Source of the DNA: HGM04593 sp045657945
GTDB lineage: Bacteria > Bacteroidota > Bacteroidia > Bacteroidales > Bacteroidaceae
DNA length: 64,000 nt
Direction of reading: 5' to 3'
Assembly (NCBI GenBank): GCA_045657945.1
Contig: JAZOUB010000042.1
Coordinates: 1 to 64,000, forward strand
In this document: positions 52,162 to 61,406 of the stretch, piece by piece
Position numbering within the stretch: position 1 is the stretch's first letter
Layout: each line of letters begins with the position of its first letter
The notes under the pieces: model-generated
Database searches by the model: none
What the model saw: the letters and a program-made list of their open reading frames with translations, nothing else
Told to the model about the DNA's origin: nothing
Made by a program: the position numbers and the translations under genes

Positions 52162-53106
52162 CTACTTATTATTCTTCAGCAGACGCTTGCGATTTTCCTC
52201 ACGTCGTTTCTCGAACTCACGATACCCCTCACGGGTTCTTTTCCAGCGGTTATGAGTCCATAGCCACAGCTCCGGATTCTCCCGGATTTCCTTTTCAAGC
52301 AGTTCATAATAGCGGTTTGTAGGTTCAAACTCAGCCATTTTCGAAGCATCTTCGGCAAAGAGTTCAAAATGCGCGGTGTAGTATCCTCGCTTCACCTTCT
52401 TCATTCTGACAAAGAAGAGTGCAGCATGGGTACGCTGAGCAATTTTTTCTGTTCCCGTAAAAACAGGCGTGTCATGATTAAGGAAATCGACCCAGTGCTT
52501 AATTGACTCCCACATAGGAACCTGGTCTGCAATAAAGCCTATCAAGTATTTCCTGTCGCTTTTTGTTATCTGCATTATCCTTCTGAGCGTATTGGCCATT
52601 GTTATGGACTCGGCACCAAACTGATCGCGCATCCTTTTTACAAGACTGTCAAAATATTTATTCTCAAGCGGATGATAAATATCACCGACAACAAGGTCCT
52701 TCTCATCGAAATATAGCGAAAGCGATGTCAAGTATTCCCAATTGAACAGGTGACCCATATAACATACGCATGAATGTCCTTCGGCAACAACACGATGCGC
52801 ATCCTCAAGCCCGGTAATCACCATTCGTTTGCGTATTTCCTCCTCGCTCATTCCGTAATACTTTATCATCTCCACAAACCAATCACAAAGCGAAGAGTAG
52901 AATTTCTTCTCAATCTTTACCACCTCCTTGATATCCTTTTCCGGGAACGAGGCCACGAGATTTTTTCTAACTACCTTTCGGCGATAGCGCACTACGTAAT
53001 AGATCAGGAAAGAGAAGAAATCCGAAATACGGTATAAAACACAGAACGGCAGTTTGTTCAGTACAAACAGTATCGGGAGCGTAATGTAGTAAAGAAACTT
53101 TTTCAT
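52162..53106 (-). CDS. LpxL/HtrB-type lipid A acyltransferase
   Basis: 314 aa. N-terminal hydrophobic anchor (LYYITLPILFVLNKLPFCVLYRISDFFSFL), the acyltransferase His-x4-Glu motif in MGHLFNWEYL, GFIADQVPM and the C-terminal LWLWTHNRWKRTREG. It adds a secondary acyl chain to lipid A on the inner membrane. The ATG at 53106 (MKKFLYY) is chosen because the longer ORF would run through the ompA terminator; a -7 TACATTTG lies at 53203-53196. Tail is very basic. Confidence 0.88.
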   Translation of the reverse strand: MKKFLYYITLPILFVLNKLPFCVLYRISDFFSFLIYYVVRYRRKVVRKNLVASFPEKDIKEVVKIEKKFYSSLCDWFVEMIKYYGMSEEEIRKRMVITGLEDAHRVVAEGHSCVCYMGHLFNWEYLTSLSLYFDEKDLVVGDIYHPLENKYFDSLVKRMRDQFGAESITMANTLRRIMQITKSDRKYLIGFIADQVPMWESIKHWVDFLNHDTPVFTGTEKIAQRTHAALFFVRMKKVKRGYYTAHFELFAEDASKMAEFEPTNRYYELLEKEIRENPELWLWTHNRWKRTREGYREFEKRREENRKRLLKNNK

Positions 53107-53195
53107 ATTCGGGAGAATCATTTCACATCGCATCATCAACACAGGAGAAGCACCCTGAAGATAGACTAATGCAGACACCTTTGATATAAAACATG

Positions 53196-53203
53196 CAAAT
53201 GTA
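53196..53203 (-). promoter_or_regulatory. -7 box of the LpxL-type gene
   Basis: TACATTTG on the minus strand, about 90 nt before the ATG. Nearest TTTG is 23 bp upstream. Confidence 0.4.
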
Positions 53204-53241
53204 TATATTATTTTCAAGAAACAGACCAAATAGCGCCAAAA

Positions 53242-53285
53242 ATAACAGACAAGGCGGTCTCGATGAAGACCGCCTTGTCTGTTAT
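53242..53285 (-). terminator. Terminator of the OmpA-like gene, 19-bp perfect stem
   Basis: 53242-53260 pairs with 53267-53285, loop 6 nt, T-run on the minus strand. Confidence 0.85.
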
Positions 53286-53296
53286 GCAATAAACAA

Positions 53297-54004
53297 TTAT
53301 TCCAATGTTCCGTTATTTGCAGCCTCAATCATCTCTGCACTTGCATACATGAAAATCTCGACACGGCGGTTCTCGGCACGGCCGGCAGCGGTTGCATTAT
53401 CGGCTACAGGCTGTTTTGAGCCAAAGCCCTCAACACTCTTTATCTGCTCCTGAGGAACGCCCTTTGACAGCAAGTAGTCGGCAACAGCAGTTGCACGGTT
53501 TACAGACAACGGATTGTTAATCATATCATTTCCGGTTGAATCTGTATGACCATAAATTACGACATCCGCATCACTATACTCAATAAGCACCTTGGCAAAC
53601 TCTGCCAGATTATCCTTCGCTGCCTTGTTCAAAGCATATTTGTTTGTTTCAAACAACACGCCCGAGTCAAAAGTCACCTTCACGGCTGTAAGGTTATTGG
53701 CATCGGTTATTGTCTGAACAGTCGCGTTCTCGACCTGCGCTGCAGCCTCGGCCGCATTATCCATTCTTTTACCAATGAGAGCACCGGTTCCTGCACCCAC
53801 GGCTGTACCTACAGCAGCACCTACGGCTGTACCTACAACAGTGTTGCCTGTGAACTTACCAATGAGGGCACCAATAAGAGCACCACCAGTCGCACCACTG
53901 GCGGCACCAATCACACTACCCTTCGCCAAGTTACTCCATGTACCACAACTCGATAGAATAAGCGCAGAACAAAGCACTGCGCAAACAGTCTTTACAAATT
54001 TCAT
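53297..54004 (-). CDS. OmpA-family lipoprotein with glycine-zipper segment
   Basis: 235 aa. Lipobox ALILSSC (Cys20). Residues 28-78 are a glycine-zipper (GAASGATGGALIGALIG, GTAVGAAVGTAVGAGTGALIG). The C-terminal OmpA domain (about 105-225) has the peptidoglycan-binding pattern YGHTDSTGND, NPLSVNRATAVADYL and GFGSKQPVADN...RRVEI. It links the outer membrane to peptidoglycan. Monocistronic, with a well-formed promoter and a strong terminator. Confidence 0.9.
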   Translation of the reverse strand: MKFVKTVCAVLCSALILSSCGTWSNLAKGSVIGAASGATGGALIGALIGKFTGNTVVGTAVGAAVGTAVGAGTGALIGKRMDNAAEAAAQVENATVQTITDANNLTAVKVTFDSGVLFETNKYALNKAAKDNLAEFAKVLIEYSDADVVIYGHTDSTGNDMINNPLSVNRATAVADYLLSKGVPQEQIKSVEGFGSKQPVADNATAAGRAENRRVEIFMYASAEMIEAANNGTLE

Positions 54005-54040
54005 ATTAGTAGTTTTTAAATTTCGTTTTCAAACCTTTCG

Positions 54041-54070
54041 CAAAGTTAATCAAAAATATCTTTTCACAAA
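54041..54070 (-). promoter_or_regulatory. Promoter of the OmpA-like gene
   Basis: -33 TTTG (54070-54067), 18-bp spacer, -7 TAACTTTG (54048-54041). Confidence 0.7.
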
Positions 54071-54151
54071 ACGCAATATGACAATTAAGCATACATTATA
54101 AAAAAAATAAAAAGTGCGTCTGCAAAACCACCGCAATATTGATATATTTAT

Positions 54152-54159
54152 TAACTTTG
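54152..54159 (+). promoter_or_regulatory. -7 box of proS
   Basis: TAACTTTG 41 nt before the proS ATG. -33 not clear. Confidence 0.5.
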
Positions 54160-54199
54160 CAGAATATAAAAGGTAAAAATAGAAAAACAGATATACAAT

Positions 54200-55678
54200 A
54201 TGGCCGAATTAAAGAATCTTACAAAAAGAAGTGAGAGTTATTCACAGTGGTACAACGATCTTGTTATCAAGGCAGACCTAGCAGAGCAGTCGCCCGTGAG
54301 GGGATGTATGGTCATCAAGCCATATGGCTATGCCATTTGGGAAAAGATACAACGCACTCTCGATGACATGTTCAAGGAGACTGGACACGTGAATGCCTAC
54401 TTCCCAATGTTGATACCAAAATCATACCTCAGCCGCGAGGCAGAACACGTAGAAGGTTTTGCCAAGGAGTGCGCGGTTGTCACACACTACCGCTTGAAGA
54501 ATGCCGAGGACGGCAGCGGCGTTGTTGTCGATCCGGCAGCAAGACTTGAGGAGGAGATGATTATCCGTCCTACATCAGAAACCATCATCTGGAGTACATA
54601 CAAGAACTGGATTCAGTCATACCGCGACCTGCCTATCATGGTAAACCAGTGGGCAAATGTAATGCGTTGGGAGATGCGCACCCGCCTGTTCCTGCGCACT
54701 GCTGAGTTCCTGTGGCAGGAGGGACACACTGCACACGCAACACGCGAAGAGGCCGAGAAGGAGGCACAGACAATGCTCCATGTATATAATGATTTTGCCA
54801 ACAACTACATGGCTTTGCCGGTTGTAATGGGAGTAAAATCGGCCAACGAGCGTTTCGCCGGTGCTCTTGACACATACACTATCGAGGGCATGATGCAGGA
54901 TGGCAAGGCATTGCAGTGTGGCACATCACATTTCCTTGGACAGAACTTCGCAAAAGCGTTCAACGTACAGTTCGTCGATAAGAACAACAACCTTGAATAT
55001 GTATGGGCAACATCATGGGGAGTGTCAACCCGTCTAATGGGTGCGCTCATCATGACACACTCAGATGACAACGGCCTTGTATTGCCACCGGCACTTGCGC
55101 CAATTCAGGTTGTAATCGTCCCCATCTACAAGAACGAAGAACAACTTGTAAAAATAAAGGAGACTGTTGACCCAATGATCGCCGAACTGAAGAAATTGGG
55201 CATTACCGTAAAGTTCGATGATGCCGACAACAAGCGCCCAGGCTTCAAATTTGCCGAGTACGAGCTCAAGGGTGTTCCCGTACGCCTTGTACTTGGTGCG
55301 CGCGACATCGAGAACGGCACAATCGAGGTTATGCGCCGCGACACACTCGAGAAGGAAACACGCTCAATTGAGGGCATAACAGGCTATGTAAAGGAACTGC
55401 TCGACGAGATTCAGGCCAACCTGCACCGCAAAGCACTTGCAATGCGCGAGGAGAACACACGCAGCGTTGATACATACGAGGAGTTCAAGACCGAGATTGA
55501 GAAAGGTGGCTTCATTCTGGCACACTGGGACGGCACTCCTGAGACCGAGGAGCAGATCAAGAATGACACAAAGGCGACAATACGCTGTATCCCCATAGGT
55601 TGGGACGAGACACCTGGTACTTGCATGGTAACAGGCAAGCCTTCGGCACGTCGAGTTCTTTTTGCAAGAGCATATTAA
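54200..55678 (+). CDS. proS: Prolyl-tRNA synthetase, archaeal/eukaryotic-like type
   Basis: 492 aa class II synthetase without the editing insertion of E. coli-type enzymes. Motif 1 region GYAIWEKIQRTLDDMFKETGHVNAYFPMLIP, motif 2 RWEMRTRLFLRTAEFLWQEGHTAHAT, motif 3 GVSTRLMGALIMTHSDD, then the anticodon domain and the short C-terminal zinc-like domain of the archaeal/eukaryotic branch ending RVLFARAY. It charges tRNA-Pro. Monocistronic, ended by a 22-bp hairpin. Confidence 0.96.
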   Translation: MAELKNLTKRSESYSQWYNDLVIKADLAEQSPVRGCMVIKPYGYAIWEKIQRTLDDMFKETGHVNAYFPMLIPKSYLSREAEHVEGFAKECAVVTHYRLKNAEDGSGVVVDPAARLEEEMIIRPTSETIIWSTYKNWIQSYRDLPIMVNQWANVMRWEMRTRLFLRTAEFLWQEGHTAHATREEAEKEAQTMLHVYNDFANNYMALPVVMGVKSANERFAGALDTYTIEGMMQDGKALQCGTSHFLGQNFAKAFNVQFVDKNNNLEYVWATSWGVSTRLMGALIMTHSDDNGLVLPPALAPIQVVIVPIYKNEEQLVKIKETVDPMIAELKKLGITVKFDDADNKRPGFKFAEYELKGVPVRLVLGARDIENGTIEVMRRDTLEKETRSIEGITGYVKELLDEIQANLHRKALAMREENTRSVDTYEEFKTEIEKGGFILAHWDGTPETEEQIKNDTKATIRCIPIGWDETPGTCMVTGKPSARRVLFARAY

Positions 55679-55694
55679 AAAAGAGATACAATAA

Positions 55695-55742
55695 AACGAA
55701 GAGAAAGGAGGAATAACGTGTTATTCCTCCTTTCTCTTCGTT
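55695..55742. terminator. Bidirectional terminator, about 22-bp stem
   Basis: 55695-55717 mirrors 55720-55742, tight loop, between proS and the opposing tRNA gene. Confidence 0.85.
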
Positions 55743-55745
55743 ATG

Positions 55746-55819
55746 TGACCCCGGTGGGATTCAAACCCACGACCTTCAGAACCGGAATCTAATGCTCTAT
55801 TCAGCTAAGCTACAGGGCC
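55746..55819 (-). tRNA. tRNA-Arg (anticodon CCG)
   Basis: 74 nt on the minus strand fold as a full cloverleaf: acceptor GGCCCTG with CGGGGTC (two G-U pairs) and discriminator A; D arm GCTTAGCTGAATAGAGC; anticodon stem TTAGA/TCTGA with loop TTCCGGT, so anticodon CCG; T arm GTGGG TTTGAAT CCCAC. CCA is not encoded. It reads CGG codons. The -7 TATCTTCG lies at 55843-55836. Confidence 0.93.
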
Positions 55820-55835
55820 GTCACAATTGCGAGTG

Positions 55836-55843
55836 CGAAGATA
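55836..55843 (-). promoter_or_regulatory. -7 box of tRNA-Arg
   Basis: TATCTTCG 16 nt before the mature tRNA 5' end. Confidence 0.5.
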
Positions 55844-55957
55844 ACAATAATTTACAAAAAACAGTTGTTGAAATGACAAAAAAGAGAAAACTCAAATAAA
55901 TAACAAAAAAGCGCACAGTTTCTTTGCAAAAAATTAGCATTTTTAAAACAATAACCA

Positions 55958-55965
55958 TATCTTTG
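55958..55965 (+). promoter_or_regulatory. -7 box of asnA-ung
   Basis: TATCTTTG about 85 nt before the asnA ATG; -33 not clear. Confidence 0.45.
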
Positions 55966-56050
55966 CCACAAACAGGAAAGCAAACTACCAAAAGCGCTTA
56001 AAAAAGCACAACAAAACAGAAATATACAATAACAAATTGTCAAAACACAA

Positions 56051-57088
56051 ATGAAGTTATACGATTTACCTCAAGAATACCATCCACTGCTTGATCTCAA
56101 ACAGACCGAACTGGCAATCAAGCAGATAAAGGAAACATTCCAGCTCAACCTCTCATCGTCGCTCCGCCTACGTCGTGTAACTGCCCCCCTTTTCGTTTTG
56201 CAGGGAACCGGACTAAACGACGACTTGAACGGATATGAGAATGCCGTGAGTTTTCCAATACAGGACATGAATGGAGCTGTAGCCGAAGTCGTACACTCAC
56301 TCGCAAAATGGAAACGCGTAACACTTGCCGACTATAACATATCCAATGGATATGGCATATACACCGACATGAATGCCATACGCGCTCATGAAGAACTTGA
56401 TAATCTTCACTCACTGTATGTTGACCAATGGGACTGGGAACGTGTAATCACCGAAGAAGAGCGCACGGCAGAATTCCTGCGCAACATTGTGCGCGACATA
56501 TATTCGGCAATACTGCATACAGAATTTACCCTGAGCGAATGCTACCCACAGCTAAAGCCTTCATTGCCTGAAAAGACAACATTCATACACAGCGAAGAAC
56601 TGCGATTTAAATACCCCGGCCTCACCCCTAAAGAGCGCGAGGAAGCCATTACCAAGGAACATGGAGCGGTATTTATAATCGGCATCGGCAAAGAGTTGGG
56701 CGACGGCAAGCCACATGACAACCGCGCACCGGATTACGATGACTACAGTACACCTAATGAAGATGGATACTACGGCCTCAACGGCGACCTGATGATATGG
56801 AATGACGTACTTGGCAAAGCCATGGAACTCTCGTCAATGGGTATCCGCGTCGATAAGGAAGCGTTGTTGCGCCAATTGAAGGAAAGCGGCAAAGAGGAAC
56901 GCAAGGGACTCTACTTCCACCGTCGTATGCTCGAAGGCAGCCTGCCACTGAGCATTGGAGGAGGTATCGGACAGTCGCGTCTATGCATGCTACTGCTCAA
57001 GAAAGCACATATCGGTGAGATACAGTCAAGCATCTGGCCCGAAGAGATGCGACAGAAATGCAAAGCCATGAATATACCTATTATATAA
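56051..57088 (+). CDS. asnA: Aspartate-ammonia ligase
   Basis: 345 aa, class II synthetase-like fold. Signature segments SSSLRLRRVTAPLFV, VVHSLAKWKR, GYGIYTDMNAIR, YVDQWDWE and the C-terminal SIGGGIGQSRLCMLLL. It makes asparagine from aspartate, ammonia and ATP. ung starts 3 nt downstream, so the two share a message although their functions are unrelated. Confidence 0.95.
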   Translation: MKLYDLPQEYHPLLDLKQTELAIKQIKETFQLNLSSSLRLRRVTAPLFVLQGTGLNDDLNGYENAVSFPIQDMNGAVAEVVHSLAKWKRVTLADYNISNGYGIYTDMNAIRAHEELDNLHSLYVDQWDWERVITEEERTAEFLRNIVRDIYSAILHTEFTLSECYPQLKPSLPEKTTFIHSEELRFKYPGLTPKEREEAITKEHGAVFIIGIGKELGDGKPHDNRAPDYDDYSTPNEDGYYGLNGDLMIWNDVLGKAMELSSMGIRVDKEALLRQLKESGKEERKGLYFHRRMLEGSLPLSIGGGIGQSRLCMLLLKKAHIGEIQSSIWPEEMRQKCKAMNIPII

Positions 57089-57091
57089 TAT

Positions 57092-57757
57092 ATGGAGGTA
57101 AGGATAGAACAAAGCTGGAAGGAAGTTCTCGCCGAGGAGTTCAACAAAGAGTATTTTGCCAGACTCACACAATTCGTAAAAGAAGAATACAACAGCGGGA
57201 CTCCGATATACCCACCGGCAAGACTAATATTCAACGCTTTTGACCATTGCCCATTCGACAAGGTAAAAGTTGTAATTTTGGGACAGGACCCATACCATGG
57301 CGCAGGTCAGGCACATGGGCTATGCTTCTCTGTAAACAAAGGCGTCCAATTTCCACCGTCATTACTGAATATTTTCAAGGAGATTGAAAGCGATTTAGGG
57401 ACGCCAATTCCGCAAGACGGCGACCTCACAAGATGGAGCGACCAAGGAGTGCTGCTACTCAATGCAACGCTGACCGTACGCGCCGCGCAGGCAGGCTCGC
57501 ACCAGAAACGCGGTTGGGAGGAATTCACTGATGCCGCAATACGCGAACTCGCCACACGCCGCAGCGGAATAGTCTTTATCCTTTGGGGTAGTTATGCGCA
57601 GAAAAAAGGCGCATTCATCGACCGCAACAAACACCTTGTATTGACTTCGCCACACCCCTCGCCACTGTCGGCCTATCAAGGTTTCTTTGGCAACCACCAT
57701 TTCAGCACAGCAAACAGATACCTGCTCGAGCAAGGAAAGAGTGAGATAATCTGGTAA
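57092..57757 (+). CDS. ung: Uracil-DNA glycosylase
   Basis: 221 aa. The family motifs are intact: catalytic water-activating GQDPYHG (near residue 65), FPPSLLNIFKEIE, LLLNATLTVRAAQAGSHQKRGW and HPSPLSAYQGFFG (catalytic His). It removes uracil from DNA in base excision repair. Second gene after asnA; the end faces lptD. Confidence 0.96.
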   Translation: MEVRIEQSWKEVLAEEFNKEYFARLTQFVKEEYNSGTPIYPPARLIFNAFDHCPFDKVKVVILGQDPYHGAGQAHGLCFSVNKGVQFPPSLLNIFKEIESDLGTPIPQDGDLTRWSDQGVLLLNATLTVRAAQAGSHQKRGWEEFTDAAIRELATRRSGIVFILWGSYAQKKGAFIDRNKHLVLTSPHPSPLSAYQGFFGNHHFSTANRYLLEQGKSEIIW

Positions 57758-57781
57758 AACAGTTACATTCCATAAAGAACC

Positions 57782-57815
57782 AATCCCGTTCCACAGTTGC
57801 CGTGAGAACGGGATT
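57782..57815. terminator. Hairpin between ung and lptD
   Basis: 10-bp stem AATCCCGTTC/GAACGGGATT (57782-57791, 57806-57815); its right arm overlaps the lptD stop codon by 2 nt. Confidence 0.5.
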
Positions 57816-60564
57816 AGTCATTATACCATTGTACATTAGAGCTCTGGCTGCTACGTTTGTCAATCTTAAGTACGTCGGCCAGCATTTGAGACGTAGCCCT
57901 GAAACTGAAATTAAATGATGTGTATGGCGCAAGCACAATACCGCATGACATCTCAAAGCAGTGCAGGTCGCGCGAAATATTCAGCGTAGTGGTCGTCAGT
58001 TTCTTGAATTCAAAGTTATATCCCGATGTAAAGTTTATGCGCCAATTATCCGATATACCGATATTACCCGAGAAGTTCAGGTTCTGTGTAAATTTATACG
58101 GGTAGCGCATTGTCCTGATATTTATCTCCGCACTCCTATCCTCAGACATTGTAATACCATAAGAGACTGTCAGGTTCCATGGGAATTTGAACGGCATATA
58201 ACCATCTTCATCAACATCGGCATTCTTGTTTTTTTTAGCCTTAGCACCTTTTTTCTTTTCCTGGTCGGGCAATGGCAATGTCTCACCATCGGCAGGCTGC
58301 CCACCCGCCAATTCACCATCTACCTCCTCATTCTTCTTGCCAAAATACTTTTTCCACAATTCAATAAACGTCTTGTTATTGAACGTGTAAGAGAGGTTTT
58401 GGCTCATACCCTGGAAACGTCCGAAACGTCCGTACGACCATTCGGTCCTGTCACCCACAACAACTTGCCCCCTATCATTGAACTCGTACGCGTATGTCGC
58501 CCAGGTCGCATTAAAACTGAAGGTATAACTCTTGGTCAGTTTCAACCTGAGTCGCGTAGAGAGATTACTCCACGGTTTTGTCTTAGCCGCAAGATTATAT
58601 GACAACGAACCACCAATCTCATCAATGAGACTCACCTTTTTCACGGAATCGGTCTTTGTACGCCATTTCATCTCAAGGTTATTGCTGACATTTAGCGAAA
58701 TGCTACCGGTCTGACCTTTTGACGGTATTCCATACATGGCACCCTGATATGGAGAATACTCCACCGTACGTGCCTCACCGTTTTCATCAGTATATACATA
58801 CGTTTCGTAATAGCCATATCTTTCATGACCGAAATCGGGAGCATAATTCAGCGAAACCGAGGGCTTGAATACATGGCGAACCGCCTGAACACGGCTATTC
58901 TTTATAAAACTTGCCGGCTTAAAGAAACCATAAAGTGTCGTGTTTGCCGAAACCGCGAGATTATAATTATACACTCGGTGGAAGCCACCTACAGTATCAC
59001 GCACAACGCTGTTGGTAACATCACTCCATGACTGGTTCACCTTCTTGAAATACCAGCGCTCAGTATAATTGAAGCTTGGAGTAATGTTTATATGGTCAAA
59101 CAGCTGGAATGTCGCACTGATGGGGATATTATGCTTTACACCGTTATTCCAGTCCTTCAACAAATCGGAGCCGAGAATCTCATACTCCTTGGCCGATATA
59201 CTGTTATTGAATTGTCCGCTGTATGAAAGCGAGATTTTCTCATACCAACGCTCGTCACCCTTTCTCTTCTTGCGTTTGAAAGGATATTTCTTGGACAGCG
59301 AAACATTCAGGCTTGGCAAATTGAGCGAAATAATTGAATCCTTTACATTCTGGGAAAGATTCATGCTCGTTGACAAAGTAAGACCTATCGACGGGAACGT
59401 GTGCGAATAGCTCACACTTGAAGTTCGCATACTTTGTGAACTGAGCGACGGATTGTAGAGGCTATTCAAGTTTGAACGTTCATAATTGGCTGTAGAAAAG
59501 TTTACACTTGCCGAGAAGTTACTGTTAGGCATCGCCTTAGAATCCTGCCTATGGTTCCACATTATTCTGAAGTTCTTACCAACTGTATAATCCGGCAGTC
59601 CCTTATCACCGGTCTTTGTAACCAAATAACTGAGATTGAAGTTACCCGAGAACTTATAGCGTTTCGCGTATGAAGATGCAGCATTCACACCCCAGGAACC
59701 TTTTGTAAAGATCTCACCGGTAAGACGCAAGTCAAACTTGTCGCTTATTGCGAAATAGTATCCGCCATCACGCAGATAAAAACCACGTGCAGTCTCATCA
59801 CCATATGTAGGCATTATAAAACCCGACGAATAATTGCTTGTGGTAAAAGGGAAAAAGCCGAAAGGCAACGCCAACGGCAACGGCACATCCTCAACAACAA
59901 GATACAGAGGACCCGAAACGACATCTTTCTTCGGGCGCACCTTGGCACGAGTCAATTTTATATAAAAGTGAGGATGCTCGGCATCACATGTCGTGTACAT
60001 ACCATCCTGGGAATAGAATACATTGGTAGAGTCCTTCTTCGCCTTTCCACCCATGATGTATCCGTCACCCTGCTGGGTAAACACATTGCTGATAAAGCCT
60101 TTACGAGTCTTGAAGTTATAGCTCATCTTGTCCGACTCATATGGTGTACCACCATCAACGAAGACCGGCAAACCCGTAATAACTCCCAGCGAATCGGCAC
60201 GTCCATTGGCATGTACAAGACTGCTATCCATGTTCATGGAAATGACACTTGCTGTAAGTTCAATCTTGTCATATACGATCTTGCTGTCTCCGTAAAGATA
60301 AGCATTGCCATTCTTTGACCACACCATAGAATCAGTACTCTCATAATATACCGGTGCATCTATGGCATCTTTAGGAGGCTCTGCAGTTCTTAGCGAGTCA
60401 ACACCCAACGAATCACCCACAGCCACTGAATCAATTGTCAATGAATCCAGAACAATGTGGACAAAAGGGAAATTGGCACATGGCAAATTGCGGGCAGCGC
60501 CCCCTACAGGAGCAACTACCAGCAACAAAACTGCCATCAAGAGACCAAGAATTCTATTTCCCAT
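57814..60564 (-). CDS. lptD: LPS-assembly outer-membrane protein LptD
   Basis: About 916 aa. Signal peptide, then an OstA/LptA-like periplasmic jellyroll (NAYLYGDSKIVYDKIELTASVISMNMDSSLVHANG, MSYNFKTRKGFISNVFTQQGDG) and a very large beta-barrel (about 280-916). A low-complexity loop near residues 780-815 carries GAKAKKNKNADVDEDGY. It inserts LPS or LOS into the outer leaflet with LptE (38051-38578 here). The ATG at 60564 begins the signal peptide; a -7 TAATTTTG at 60596-60589 excludes the longer ORF start at 60591. Confidence 0.88.
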   Translation of the reverse strand: MGNRILGLLMAVLLLVVAPVGGAARNLPCANFPFVHIVLDSLTIDSVAVGDSLGVDSLRTAEPPKDAIDAPVYYESTDSMVWSKNGNAYLYGDSKIVYDKIELTASVISMNMDSSLVHANGRADSLGVITGLPVFVDGGTPYESDKMSYNFKTRKGFISNVFTQQGDGYIMGGKAKKDSTNVFYSQDGMYTTCDAEHPHFYIKLTRAKVRPKKDVVSGPLYLVVEDVPLPLALPFGFFPFTTSNYSSGFIMPTYGDETARGFYLRDGGYYFAISDKFDLRLTGEIFTKGSWGVNAASSYAKRYKFSGNFNLSYLVTKTGDKGLPDYTVGKNFRIMWNHRQDSKAMPNSNFSASVNFSTANYERSNLNSLYNPSLSSQSMRTSSVSYSHTFPSIGLTLSTSMNLSQNVKDSIISLNLPSLNVSLSKKYPFKRKKRKGDERWYEKISLSYSGQFNNSISAKEYEILGSDLLKDWNNGVKHNIPISATFQLFDHINITPSFNYTERWYFKKVNQSWSDVTNSVVRDTVGGFHRVYNYNLAVSANTTLYGFFKPASFIKNSRVQAVRHVFKPSVSLNYAPDFGHERYGYYETYVYTDENGEARTVEYSPYQGAMYGIPSKGQTGSISLNVSNNLEMKWRTKTDSVKKVSLIDEIGGSLSYNLAAKTKPWSNLSTRLRLKLTKSYTFSFNATWATYAYEFNDRGQVVVGDRTEWSYGRFGRFQGMSQNLSYTFNNKTFIELWKKYFGKKNEEVDGELAGGQPADGETLPLPDQEKKKGAKAKKNKNADVDEDGYMPFKFPWNLTVSYGITMSEDRSAEINIRTMRYPYKFTQNLNFSGNIGISDNWRINFTSGYNFEFKKLTTTTLNISRDLHCFEMSCGIVLAPYTSFNFSFRATSQMLADVLKIDKRSSQSSNVQWYND

Positions 60565-60588
60565 GGAACATTTTATCAATACAATTGA

Positions 60589-60596
60589 CAAAATTA
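60589..60596 (-). promoter_or_regulatory. -7 box of lptD
   Basis: TAATTTTG on the minus strand, 25 nt before the ATG. -33 unclear. Confidence 0.45.
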
Positions 60597-60677
60597 CGAA
60601 ATAAAAAGGAGTATTCTTTAATTTTAGTATAAAAACATGTTAAAAAACATACACGCGCGCAAAGCATACACACCCAA

Positions 60678-61226
60678 TTACATGAACATAGTTGCCCAGA
60701 GCTTCACCTTAGCAACCGACTCTTCCGATATTTTAGACATGCTTTCAACAACCTGCTCCATCGTTCGTGCAGTCTCAAGATACTTTGTTTTGGAATAGAA
60801 TTTGTCTGCAAAACATATCAGTTGTTCCTCTATTGTCTCCGGGACAAAATCCTTTACCGGCAATTTCCAACCATTTGCCAGCACCTGTTCCTTTGTCAAT
60901 CCGGTGCCGGTATGACGTTCGCACACCCTTGCGTGACGTTCATATCCAAGCGAGCGCAACAGCTCGGCACCAATATAGCCATGGCAAAGATATGGTTCAC
61001 TGCCACAACAATATATACGCGGAGCATCGGTCATGAATATGCCCAGGTCGTGCAACATTGCCGCCTCTTCAACAAACTGCATATCAATATCAAATTCAAG
61101 ATGCCTGTGTGCCATCTCAAGGGCAAGTTCCGTCACTTTCCTTGCATGCACCATGTAAATATTTTTCAGCTCATTATCCTCGGGGTAATAACGGTCAATG
61201 ATCCCCATAACATCTATCCTGTCCAT
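60678..61226 (-). CDS. HD-domain phosphohydrolase, uncharacterised
   Basis: 182 aa. HD superfamily residues in order: H27 (VHARKVTELAL), the H59-D60 pair (AMLHDLGIF), H82 and H105, and a late Asp (LICFADKFYSKTKY). Metal-dependent phosphohydrolases of this group act on nucleotides or related phosphates; the substrate is not evident. The start at 61226 is decided by the promoter (61251-61281), which lies inside the longer ORF. Confidence 0.82.
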   Translation of the reverse strand: MDRIDVMGIIDRYYPEDNELKNIYMVHARKVTELALEMAHRHLEFDIDMQFVEEAAMLHDLGIFMTDAPRIYCCGSEPYLCHGYIGAELLRSLGYERHARVCERHTGTGLTKEQVLANGWKLPVKDFVPETIEEQLICFADKFYSKTKYLETARTMEQVVESMSKISEESVAKVKLWATMFM

Positions 61227-61250
61227 TAGCGGTTGTATTTTATCCGGCAC

Positions 61251-61281
61251 CAAAGGTATATTATTTATACCACTCCACAAA
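61251..61281 (-). promoter_or_regulatory. Promoter of the HD-domain gene
   Basis: -33 TTTG (61281-61278), exact 19-bp spacer, -7 TACCTTTG (61258-61251). Confidence 0.7.
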
Positions 61282-61343
61282 GTCCATCAATAATCAAAAA
61301 CTGCCTTTTTGTTTAAAGCAGATGCAAAAAGCAAGGTGCGCAA

Positions 61344-61374
61344 GTTGATTATTGAATATTTTTGACTATTTTCG
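61344..61374 (+). promoter_or_regulatory. Promoter of the VTC-DUF4956-DUF2490 operon
   Basis: -33-like GTTG (61344-61347), 19-bp spacer, -7 TATTTTCG (61367-61374), 33 nt before the ATG. Confidence 0.55.
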
Positions 61375-61406
61375 CAAAGAATAAGAACTTATAACAACCA
61401 AGTCGA

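Noticed and set aside
53107..53328. 74-codon N-terminal extension of the LpxL-type gene
   Set aside because: It reads through the ompA terminator stem and a -7 box; the family begins at the hydrophobic anchor.
61227..61280. 18-codon extension of the HD-domain protein
   Set aside because: The promoter boxes (61251-61281) lie within it, so it is not transcribed in full.
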